A stretch of DNA of 64,000 nucleotides from Nocardiopsis potens DSM 45234. Its GTDB lineage: Bacteria; Actinomycetota; Actinomycetes; Streptosporangiales; Streptosporangiaceae. The notes beneath the pieces were generated by a model, which was not told where the DNA came from, did not search any database, and was given only the letters and a program-made list of their open reading frames with translations. The position numbers were made by a program, and so were the translations under genes. Positions 54,607 through 62,325 of this stretch are shown here, in pieces (the first letter of the stretch is position 1; each line of letters starts with the position of its first letter). Location: positions 124,001 to 188,000 of the forward strand of contig NZ_ANBB01000003.1 of assembly GCF_000341105.1 (NCBI RefSeq). The letters are read 5' to 3'.

Positions 54607-57105
54607 ATGAAGGCGGTGGTCATGGCGGGCGGCGAGGGGACCCGCCTGCGCCCGATGACCGCCAACCAGCCCAAACCGCTGCTCCCGGTGGTCAACAAGC
54701 CGATCATGGAGCACGTGCTGCGGCTGCTCAAGCGGCACGGGTTCGAGGAGACGGTGGTCACCGTCCAGTTCCTCGCCACGCTGATCCGCAACTACTTCGG
54801 CGACGGCGAAGAGCTCGGCATGAACCTGCACTACGTCGCCGAGGAGGTGCCGCTGGGCACCGCCGGCAGCGTGAAGAACGCCGAGGACCACCTGCGCGGG
54901 GAGCCGTTCATCGTCATCTCCGGCGACGCGCTCACCGACATCGACCTGACCGACATGCTCCGCTTCCACCGGGAGAACGGGGCCATGGTCACCATCGGGC
55001 TCAAGCGGGTCGCCAACCCGCTGGAGTTCGGCATCATCATCGTGGACGAGCAGGGCCGGGTGCAGCGCTTCCTGGAGAAGCCCACCTGGGGGCAGGTCTT
55101 CTCGGACACCGTCAACACCGGCATCTACATCATGGAGCCCGAGGTCCTGGACCGCGTCGCCGCCGGCGAGGTGGTGGACTGGTCCGGCGACGTCTTCCCC
55201 GGGCTGGTCGAGGACGGCGAACCGGTCTACGGCTACATCGCCGAGGGCTACTGGGAGGACGTCGGCACCCACGAGTCCTACCTCGGCGCTCAGGCGGACG
55301 TGCTCAAGGGCCTGGTCGACGTGGAGATCGACGGTTTCGAGATGTCGCCCGGGGTGTGGGTGGCCGAGGGCGCCGAGGTCGACCCGGAGGCGGTGCTCAA
55401 GGGCCCGCTCTACATCGGCGACTACGCCAAGGTCGAGGCCGGCGCGGAGCTGCGCGAGTACACCGTGCTGGGCAGCAACGCGGTGGTCCGCTCCGAGGCG
55501 TTCCTGCACCGCACGGTGGTGCACGACAACGTCTACATCGGCGCCAGCACCAACCTGCGCGGCTGCGTCGTCGGCAAGAACACCGACGTGATGTCGGGCG
55601 CCCGGATCGAGGAGGGCGCGATCATCGGGGAAGAGTGCGTCGTCGAGTCCGAGGCGTACCTCTCCAACGACGTCAAGGTCTACCCCTTCAAGACCATCGA
55701 GGCCGGCGCGGTCGTCAACACCAACGTCATCTGGGAGTCCCGCGGGCAGCGCTCGCTGTTCGGGCCCCGCGGCGTGTCCGGGCTGATCAACGTCGAGATC
55801 ACCCCCGAACTGGCGGTCCGGCTGGCCAGCGCCTACGCCACCACCCTGAAGAAGGGGTCGGTGGTCACCACCTCCCGGGACGTCTCCCGCGCCGCGCGCA
55901 CCCTCAAGCGCGCCGTGGTCAGCGCCCTCACCGCGGGCGCCATCGACGTCCGCGACCTGGAGGCGGTGCCGATGCCGGTGGCCCGGTTCTCCACATCGCA
56001 GAGCGGGGTCAGCGGAGGAATCGCCATCCGCACCACCCCCGGCGACCCGCAATCGGTCGACCTGGTCTTCCTGGACGACAGCGGGGCCGACCTGTCCCCG
56101 GCGGGCCAGCGCAAGCTGGAGCGGGTCTACTCGCGGGCGGAGTTCCGCCGCGCGTTCCCCGGCGAGATCGCCGAGCTCTCCTTCCCCTCGCGCACCGTGG
56201 AGGGCTACGCCCACGAGCTGCTCCGGCGGATCGACACCTCCGGGGTGGCCGAGGCGGAGATGAAGGTCGTGGTGGACGCGGCCGGCGGCACCGGGGCGCT
56301 CATCCTGCCCTCGCTGCTCGGCCGGATCGGCGCCGACGTGCTCACCCTGAACAACCGGCTGGACGAGGTCTCGCCCACCGACACCCTGGCCAAGCAGATG
56401 CGCGACCTGCAGCGCCTGGGCGAGCTGGTCTCCTCCTCCGGGGCGGACTTCGGGGTGCGCTTCGACCCGGTCGCCGAGCGGCTGTCCATCGTGGACGAGA
56501 AGGGCGAGCTGATCGACAACGAGCGCGCCCTGCTCGTGGTGCTGGACCTGGTCGCCGCGGAGCGGCAGGGCGGCCGGGTCGCGCTGCCGGTGACCACCAC
56601 CCGGGTCGCCGAGCAGGTGGCCAGGTTCCACGGGGTGGAGGTGCAGTGGACGCCCACCGCGACCGACGAGCTCACCAAGGCCGCCAAGGCCGAGGACATC
56701 GTGTTCGCCGGCGACGGGCGCGGCGGCTACATCCTGCCCGAGTTCTCCCGCACCTCCGACGGCGTCGCGGCGTTCGTCCGGCTGCTCGGCCTGGTGGCCC
56801 GGACCCGGCTCTCGCTCAGCCAGATCGACGGCCGCATCCCGCAGGCGCACCAGCTGCGCCGCTCGGTGCCGACCCCCTGGGCGGTCAAGGGCAGCGTGAT
56901 GCGGGCCGTGGTGGAGGCAGCCGGCGACCGCGAGGTGGACACCACCGACGGGGTGCGCGTGGTGGAGGCCGACGGCAGCTGGGCGCTGGTGCTGCCGGAC
57001 ACCGCCGAGGCCGTCACGCACATCTGGGCCGAAGGTCCCGATTCCGACGCCGCCCAGCGGCTGCTCGACTCCTGGGCGGCCGTGGTGGAGCGGGCCGAGG
57101 GCTGA
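54607..57105 (+). CDS. Mannose-1-phosphate guanylyltransferase-like protein with degenerate phosphomannomutase domain
   Basis: An 832-residue three-part protein. Residues 1 to about 235 are a nucleotidyltransferase ([50 protein letters not shown]). Residues about 250-370 are a left-handed beta-helix of hexapeptide repeats. Residues about 380-832 resemble a phosphomannomutase, but the place of the phosphoserine loop (usually TASHNP) reads [10 protein letters not shown], so phosphotransfer is doubtful. It would make GDP-mannose or another NDP-sugar for cell-wall glycans; the paralogous mutase domain may be regulatory. The ATG at 54607 has GAGGAG at 54595-54600. Confidence 0.82.
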   Translation: MKAVVMAGGEGTRLRPMTANQPKPLLPVVNKPIMEHVLRLLKRHGFEETVVTVQFLATLIRNYFGDGEELGMNLHYVAEEVPLGTAGSVKNAEDHLRGEPFIVISGDALTDIDLTDMLRFHRENGAMVTIGLKRVANPLEFGIIIVDEQGRVQRFLEKPTWGQVFSDTVNTGIYIMEPEVLDRVAAGEVVDWSGDVFPGLVEDGEPVYGYIAEGYWEDVGTHESYLGAQADVLKGLVDVEIDGFEMSPGVWVAEGAEVDPEAVLKGPLYIGDYAKVEAGAELREYTVLGSNAVVRSEAFLHRTVVHDNVYIGASTNLRGCVVGKNTDVMSGARIEEGAIIGEECVVESEAYLSNDVKVYPFKTIEAGAVVNTNVIWESRGQRSLFGPRGVSGLINVEITPELAVRLASAYATTLKKGSVVTTSRDVSRAARTLKRAVVSALTAGAIDVRDLEAVPMPVARFSTSQSGVSGGIAIRTTPGDPQSVDLVFLDDSGADLSPAGQRKLERVYSRAEFRRAFPGEIAELSFPSRTVEGYAHELLRRIDTSGVAEAEMKVVVDAAGGTGALILPSLLGRIGADVLTLNNRLDEVSPTDTLAKQMRDLQRLGELVSSSGADFGVRFDPVAERLSIVDEKGELIDNERALLVVLDLVAAERQGGRVALPVTTTRVAEQVARFHGVEVQWTPTATDELTKAAKAEDIVFAGDGRGGYILPEFSRTSDGVAAFVRLLGLVARTRLSLSQIDGRIPQAHQLRRSVPTPWAVKGSVMRAVVEAAGDREVDTTDGVRVVEADGSWALVLPDTAEAVTHIWAEGPDSDAAQRLLDSWAAVVERAEG

Positions 57106-57108
57106 CCC

Positions 57109-57155
57109 GGGCCGGTCCGCGGGGCCCGGGCCGCCCGGGCCCCGCGGACCGGCCC
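57109..57155 (+). terminator. 22-base perfect hairpin
   Basis: 57109-57130 (GGGCCGG... to CCCGGG) pairs without mismatch with 57134-57155 around a 3-base loop; the inner part is GGTCCGCGGGGCCCGGG against CCCGGGCCCCGCGGACC. It begins 3 bases after the ManC-type stop. Confidence 0.7.
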
Positions 57156-57460
57156 CGCGCAGGCGGCCGAAGTCGGCCGAATTCCCTTGCGGATCAAGGG
57201 CCTGGGGGCGCCGTCCGGCGCTGGATATGGTTTAGAGTCGAGTGTTCCCGCAACGCCTGGTACACGCGGGAGTGACAGGAACCGATCGCGGCGGCCCGGC
57301 GCCGCCCGCGCGGCCGGATCGGGAACACCGGGGCGTGCGCCCTTCGTTGCCAGAGAGGGATTGCCTAGGAGGTGAGCGTCTCCGGCAACCAGGCACTGAA
57401 CACGACCACCCAGCCGATATCTGAGCACCGCCCCCGTGCGGTAGGAGGCCGAGCCGACCT
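57156..57460 (+). promoter_or_regulatory. Leader region of garA
   Basis: About 300 bases without a gene. AT-richer patches near 57225-57245 (GGATATGGTTTAGAGTCG) are the best place for a -10 element; no confident -35. GTAGGAGG at 57440-57447 is the garA ribosome binding site. Confidence 0.4.
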
Positions 57461-58003
57461 ATGTCGAGCGTTAACTGCACGCAGTGCGGTCACGCCGTTG
57501 CGGATGATGCCCGTTTCTGCTCCAACTGTGGGTCCCCGATCGTCCGGAGCGGACAAGAGGCCCCCCGGGCCGGCGAGCGCCGCGACTCCGTCGGCGAGAC
57601 CACGTCCACCATCTCCATCGCCGGCATCCAGGCCCTCGAGGCCGAGGCGGACGCGGCCGAGGAGGTGGGCGCCGACGCCACCAGCGTCGAGGCGCTGCCG
57701 ACCGGAACGGCGCTGCTGGTCGTCAAGCGCGGCCCCAACGCCGGCAGCCGGTTCCTGCTGGACTCCGACGTGACCACCGCGGGGCGCCACCCCAACAGCG
57801 ACATCTTCCTGGACGACGTGACCGTGTCCCGGCGGCACGTGGAGTTCTTCCGCCGCGGCGACGGCTTCGGCGTCCGCGACGTCGGCAGCCTGAACGGCAC
57901 CTACGTCAACCGGGAGCGGATCGACGAGGCCGAGCTGGGCGGCGGCGACGAGGTGCAGATCGGCAAGTTCCGCCTGGTCCTGCTGACCAAGCCGCGCCGC
58001 TGA
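57461..58003 (+). CDS. garA: GarA/OdhI-like FHA domain protein
   Basis: A 180-residue regulator of central carbon flow. The N-terminal zinc ribbon has C6-x2-C9 and C20-x2-C23. The Thr pair at residues 47-48 in the motif GETTSTIS is the site phosphorylated by PknB/PknG-type kinases in mycobacteria and corynebacteria. The FHA domain has R109 (AGRHPNSD), SRRH at 123-126 and NGT at 145-147. When unphosphorylated, GarA binds and inhibits 2-oxoglutarate dehydrogenase and affects glutamate enzymes. The ATG at 57461 lies 13 bases after GTAGGAGG. A bifunctional nuclease gene follows, as in many actinobacteria. Confidence 0.88.
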   Translation: MSSVNCTQCGHAVADDARFCSNCGSPIVRSGQEAPRAGERRDSVGETTSTISIAGIQALEAEADAAEEVGADATSVEALPTGTALLVVKRGPNAGSRFLLDSDVTTAGRHPNSDIFLDDVTVSRRHVEFFRRGDGFGVRDVGSLNGTYVNRERIDEAELGGGDEVQIGKFRLVLLTKPRR

Positions 58004-58202
58004 CCGGTTCCGGGCGCCGGGGGCGGGACGCATCAGGTTTGCGCCCGCCCCCGACCGGACAGCCTTGTAACGAAGACCGGCGTGCAGGCCGTCGGCCACC
58101 CCCTTCCGAGGGGCCGACGACGGGGTGCAGAATCGGAGAGTACGGCCGAGCACAGCCGGGCGGGTGCCCATTCGGCACGCGAAGTCGTGGGACGGAGCCG
58201 CA

Positions 58203-58673
58203 GTGAAGCACATGGAGGTCGTCGGGGTCCGGGTCGAGATGCCCTCGAACCAGCCGATCGTCTTGCTCAAGGAGACCGCCGGCGAGCGCTACCTGCCCAT
58301 CTGGATCGGTGCGGTGGAGGCCACCGCGATCGCCCTCGCCCAGCAGGGCGTCACCCCGGCCCGCCCGCTCACCCACGACCTGTTCCGCGACGTCCTGGAG
58401 GCGCTGGACGCCACCCTGGACACGGTGAACATCACCGCCCTCAGCGACGGCATCTTCTACGCCGAACTGGTCTTCTCCAACGGGATCGAGGTCAGCGCCC
58501 GCCCCTCCGACTCCATCGCGCTGGCGCTGCGCACCGGCGCGACGATCTACGCCGACGAGGGCGTCATCGACGAGGCGGGCGTGCCCATCCCGGACGAGCA
58601 GGAGGACGAGGTCGAGAAGTTCAAGGCCTTCCTGGACAACATCACCCCGGAGGACTTCGGCCGCACCACCTGA
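58203..58673 (+). CDS. Bifunctional nuclease family protein
   Basis: A 156-residue protein of the BFN (DUF151) family. The conserved core ERYLPIWIGAVEATAIALAQ, then GVTPARPLTHDLFRDVLEAL, then FSNGIEVSARPSDSIALALR is fully present, ending in an acidic tail. The family is linked to nuclease activity in plants and bacteria, though the bacterial role is not well set. The GTG at 58203 has GGAG at 58194-58197; the frame from 58125 is not preferred. Its place after garA is conserved in actinobacteria. Confidence 0.85.
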   Translation: MKHMEVVGVRVEMPSNQPIVLLKETAGERYLPIWIGAVEATAIALAQQGVTPARPLTHDLFRDVLEALDATLDTVNITALSDGIFYAELVFSNGIEVSARPSDSIALALRTGATIYADEGVIDEAGVPIPDEQEDEVEKFKAFLDNITPEDFGRTT

Positions 58674-58818
58674 CCCCGCCCCGCCGCAGGCCGGGGGAGC
58701 GCCGGGCGCTCCGCCCCGGGCCGCCCGCGCCCGCGCGGCCCCGGGCCTGAAGCGGGTGTGCAGCAGAGCCCCCTTCCGCCCCGCAGGGACGGCACCGCCG
58801 CCCGCTTCCCGGCCGCGC

Positions 58819-59373
58819 TCAGCCGGCGCGCGGGGACGGGCGGGGGCGCCAGGGCGGGTGGGGGACGCCCGCCGCGCGGTTGGCGGCGTGGCCCACCGCC
58901 GTCACCAGGACCACCCCCGCCGCCACCGCGGCCAGCTGGTGCGGGGTGCGCAGCAGCCCCAGCGCGACGATCAGCGTGGTGGCGCCCGCAGGCGGGTGCG
59001 GGCAGCCCAGGGCCGGCATGAGCGCGCAGGTCAGCCCGATCGCGATCACCGCCGCGGCCGCCCGCTCCCAGGTGGCGTCCTCCAGGTCCGGTGCGGCCCC
59101 GGTGAGCCCGGTCGCCGCGAGGCCCAGGACGCCGGCGCCGATGCCGACCAGGTGGCCGAGGACGATGTTGCGCGGGGCGGCCGCAGTGCCGAGCGGGTCG
59201 GCGAACAGCAGGTAGACGGTGGGCCCCAGGGAGGGGAAGAGCAGCGGCTCGCCCGTGGCCGCCGCGAGGGCGGCGGCCGCCCCGAGCGCCAGCGCGGCGC
59301 CGCCGCCCACCGCCGCGGCCCGCCCGGCGGCCGGGCCGCGCCGCCGGGCGCGCCCCGGCCGCCCGCGGGTCAC
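58819..59373 (-). CDS. HPP family integral membrane protein
   Basis: A 184-residue membrane protein with about five hydrophobic segments. It has FPSLGPTVYLLFADPLGTAA and the family signature GCPHPPAGATTLIVALGLL. HPP proteins have been tied to nitrite transport in cyanobacteria and chloroplasts. The GTG at 59373 overlaps the narI stop by four bases (GTGA), so it is translated with the nitrate reductase genes. A role in nitrate or nitrite movement is a reasonable inference from that placement. Confidence 0.82.
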   Translation of the reverse strand: MTRGRPGRARRRGPAAGRAAAVGGGAALALGAAAALAAATGEPLLFPSLGPTVYLLFADPLGTAAAPRNIVLGHLVGIGAGVLGLAATGLTGAAPDLEDATWERAAAAVIAIGLTCALMPALGCPHPPAGATTLIVALGLLRTPHQLAAVAAGVVLVTAVGHAANRAAGVPHPPWRPRPSPRAG

Positions 59374-60098
59374 GGCGCCCAGCCGCGGGGCTGGGCGCGG
59401 GTGCCCAGCACCTCCGGTGCGCGCCGCCGGTAGACCAGGTAGGGGCGGAACAGGTAGTGCACCGGGGCGCTGAAGGCGTGCACCAGCCTGCTGAACGGCA
59501 CCAGCGCGAAGAGCACCATCGCCAGCAGCACGTGCAGCCGGAAGTCCAGTGGCACGCCGGCCATCAGCTCCGGGCGGGGGTCGAGCAGGAACAGGTGCCG
59601 CAGCCACGGCGCGACCGTCTCGCGGTAGTCGTAGCCTCCCCCGATCCCGTTGTCCACGATGGTGGCGGTCAGCCCCAGGAGCAGCACCAGCCCGAGCACC
59701 GGGTAGACCAGCCGGTCGTCGAGCGTGGTGGCCCGCCGCACCCGCGGCACGGTCAGCCGCCGGTAGAGCAGCACCGCCAGCCCCGCCGCGGTGAGCAGGC
59801 CGGCGACCGTCCCCATGCCCAGGGAGACCAGGTGGTAGGTGTGCTCGTCCACCCCGGCGAGCTCGGTCAGGGCCTTGGGCACCGCCAGGCCCAGCACGTG
59901 CCCGCCGGCGACGAGCAGCAGCCCCAGGTGGAACAGCGGGCTGCCGACGCGCAGCAGCCGGGACTCGTACAGCTGGGTGGAGCGGCTGGTCCAGCCGAAC
60001 CGGTCGTGGCGGTAGCGCCAGACCAGGCCGCCGGCCAGCACGGCCAGGGACACGTAGGGCGCCGCGCCCCACAGCAGCAGGTCGATGGGGTCGGTCAT
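59370..60098 (-). CDS. narI: Respiratory nitrate reductase gamma subunit
   Basis: A 242-residue cytochrome b subunit that anchors the nitrate reductase in the membrane and takes electrons from the quinone pool. It has five hydrophobic segments and histidines in FHLGLLLVAGGHVLGL and DFRLHVLLAMVLFALVPFSR, then VHAFSAPVHYLF, as expected for the two b hemes. The ATG at 60098 overlaps the narJ stop (ATGA). It is the last nar gene before the HPP gene. Confidence 0.92.
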   Translation of the reverse strand: MTDPIDLLLWGAAPYVSLAVLAGGLVWRYRHDRFGWTSRSTQLYESRLLRVGSPLFHLGLLLVAGGHVLGLAVPKALTELAGVDEHTYHLVSLGMGTVAGLLTAAGLAVLLYRRLTVPRVRRATTLDDRLVYPVLGLVLLLGLTATIVDNGIGGGYDYRETVAPWLRHLFLLDPRPELMAGVPLDFRLHVLLAMVLFALVPFSRLVHAFSAPVHYLFRPYLVYRRRAPEVLGTRAQPRGWAP

Positions 60099-60736
60099 GT
60101 CCTCTCCCTCGGCGGGGACGCGGGCGGGTAGGGGGCGAGCCCGACCGCCTCCGCGGGCGGCGGCTCCGCCGGGGCGGCGGCCCGGTCGCCCTGGGGCAGG
60201 GTCGCCAGCACGGCGGCCGTGCCGGCGGCGTAGGGCGTGTCCAGATCGGCCAGGCGCCCGTGCAGCAGGGCCAGCGCGGACCGGAAGGAGGACAGCAGCT
60301 CCTGGCCGGCCCGGGCCGCCGCGGGGTCGCCGGACGCGCTGAACTCCAGCAGCACCGGCAGGTGGTCGGGGAGCTCGCCGCCGGCGGTCCGGTGCCCGTG
60401 CGCGCGGTAGGCCCCGGCGAGGCGGGCCAGGGAGGCGCCGCGCCGCCGGGTGTCGCCGTCCAGGTACCAGGTGAGGTGGAGGCTGCGCCGGGGCTTGGTG
60501 TCGAACACGGTGACGTAGTGCTCCTCGGCGGTCCGCGGCGGGGTGCGCTCCAGGTGCTCCAGGAGCGGCCGGAGGAGGGCGGCCGGGCGGTGCCCGCCGG
60601 TCTCGGCCAGGGCCGCGCGGAGCAGCGGGAGGTGCCCGCGGACCGCGGCGTCGGGGTACTGCAGGCACCAGGCGGCCGCCATCCGGACCACGGCGGTGTG
60701 CGCGGCGGCGCGCCGCCGCGCGGGGGCCGGGCTCAT
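60095..60736 (-). CDS. narJ: Nitrate reductase assembly chaperone
   Basis: A 213-residue NarJ-type chaperone that keeps NarGH in the cytosol until the molybdenum cofactor is inserted. Family parts are AAWCLQYPDAAVRGHLPLLR, EEHYVTVFDTKPRRSLHLTW and ELPDHLPVLLEFSASG. The ATG overlaps the narH stop (ATGA) and its own stop overlaps narI, fixing the start. The tail is Pro/Ala-rich. Confidence 0.92.
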   Translation of the reverse strand: MSPAPARRRAAAHTAVVRMAAAWCLQYPDAAVRGHLPLLRAALAETGGHRPAALLRPLLEHLERTPPRTAEEHYVTVFDTKPRRSLHLTWYLDGDTRRRGASLARLAGAYRAHGHRTAGGELPDHLPVLLEFSASGDPAAARAGQELLSSFRSALALLHGRLADLDTPYAAGTAAVLATLPQGDRAAAPAEPPPAEAVGLAPYPPASPPRERT

Positions 60737-62325
60737 CGCGCCGACCTCCCTTCCCCGCCGCGCCGGGGCGGGAAGAGGCCCTCGGGCCGGTCCCCGGACC
60801 AGGTCAGCAGGTCGGTCGCGCCGGGTTTCAGCGGCGCCCCTCCGGGGCCGCCCATCCCCGGGCCGCCGTCGGTGTCCAGGCTGCAGGAGGTGGCGATGGA
60901 CTCCAGGTCGTGCGCGGTGCCCACGCCCGCGGTCGGGATGACGTAGCGCTCCTCGTACTTGGCCAGCGCCAGCAGCCGGTACAGGTCGCGGACCTGCGCG
61001 GCGTCCATCCCGGCGGCGGCCGGCACCTCCGGGTCGGGATCCTCGCCGAGGTTGACCGAGCGCATGTGCGAGCGCATCGCGGCCAGCCGGCGCAGCGCCG
61101 CCTCGACCGGCGCGGGGTCGCCCGCGGTGAACAGCTCGGCGAGGTAGTCCACCGGGATGCGCAGCGCGTCGATCGCGCCGAACAGGTTGCCCGCGTCCTC
61201 CCCGTCGTGCCCGCTCTCGGCGACGGCCTCCACCACCGGGGAGAGCGGCGGGACGTACCAGACCATCGGCATGGTCCGGTACTCCGGGTGCAGCGGCAGC
61301 GCCACCCGGTGCCGCACGATGAGGTCGCGCACCGGCGAGCGGCGGGCGGCCTCGATCCACTCGCGGCCGATGCCCGAGCGCTCGGCGGCCGCCGCCACCC
61401 CGGGGTCGCCGGGGTCGAGGAACAGGTCCAGCTGCGCCGGGTAGAGGTCCTTCTCCTCGGGGACGGAGGCCGCCTCGGCGACGCGGTCGGCGTCGTAGAG
61501 CAGCACCCCCAGGTAGCGCAGCCGGCCCACGCAGGTCTCCGAGCAGATGGTGGGCTCCCCGGCCTCGATCCGCGGGTAGCAGAAGGTGCACTTCTCGGCC
61601 TTGCCGGTCCTGTGGTTGAAGTAGACCTTCTTGTACGGGCAGCCGGAGACGCACATCCGCCACCCCCGGCAGCCGTCCTGGTCGACCAGGACGATGCCGT
61701 CCTCCACCCGCTTGTACATCGCGCCGGAGGGGCAGGACGCCACGCACGACGGGTTGAGGCAGTGCTCGCAGATCCGCGGCAGGTAGAACATGAACGACCG
61801 CTCGAACTCGTAGGCGATCCCGCGCCCCACCCGCTCGCGCATCCGGACGGCCATCGGGTCGAGGTCCTCGTTGCCGGGGGCGCCGCCGAGGTCGTCGTCC
61901 CAGTTGGGGCCCCAGGAGACGTCGGCCGGGGCGCCGGTCAGCGCCGAGACCGGGCGGGCCACCGGGGGCTCCTCGCCCAGCGGGGCCTCGGTGAGGGTGC
62001 GGTAGTCGTAGGTCCAGGGCTCGTAGTAGTCGTCGATGCCGGGCAGGTCGGGGTTGGCGAAGATGCCGGCGAGCCGGCGCAGCCGCCCGCCGCCGCGCGG
62101 CCGGAGCCGCCCGCGCCGGTCCAGCTCCCAGCCGCCCCGCCACCGCTCCTGGTCCTCGTACCGGCGCGGGTACCCCTGCCCCGGGCGGGTCTCCACGTTG
62201 TTGAACCAGGCGTACTCCACCCCGGACCGGTTGGTCCAGGTCTGCTTGCAGGTGACCGAGCAGGTGTGGCACCCGATGCACTTGTCCAGGTTCATCACCA
62301 TCGCGATCTGGGCCATCACGCGCAT
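60733..62325 (-). CDS. narH: Respiratory nitrate reductase beta subunit
   Basis: A 530-residue iron-sulfur subunit relaying electrons from NarI to NarG. Cysteine clusters are visible: CIGCHTCSVTCKQTW near residue 16, CEHCLNPSCVASCPSGAMYK, GCRGWRMCVSGCPYKKVYFN (with Trp in place of one Cys, giving the 3Fe-4S centre) and KCTFCYPRIEAG. The ATG at 62325 shares one base with the narG stop. A second ATG at 62316 is possible but less likely given the overlap. Confidence 0.94.
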   Translation of the reverse strand: MRVMAQIAMVMNLDKCIGCHTCSVTCKQTWTNRSGVEYAWFNNVETRPGQGYPRRYEDQERWRGGWELDRRGRLRPRGGGRLRRLAGIFANPDLPGIDDYYEPWTYDYRTLTEAPLGEEPPVARPVSALTGAPADVSWGPNWDDDLGGAPGNEDLDPMAVRMRERVGRGIAYEFERSFMFYLPRICEHCLNPSCVASCPSGAMYKRVEDGIVLVDQDGCRGWRMCVSGCPYKKVYFNHRTGKAEKCTFCYPRIEAGEPTICSETCVGRLRYLGVLLYDADRVAEAASVPEEKDLYPAQLDLFLDPGDPGVAAAAERSGIGREWIEAARRSPVRDLIVRHRVALPLHPEYRTMPMVWYVPPLSPVVEAVAESGHDGEDAGNLFGAIDALRIPVDYLAELFTAGDPAPVEAALRRLAAMRSHMRSVNLGEDPDPEVPAAAGMDAAQVRDLYRLLALAKYEERYVIPTAGVGTAHDLESIATSCSLDTDGGPGMGGPGGAPLKPGATDLLTWSGDRPEGLFPPRRGGEGRSAR

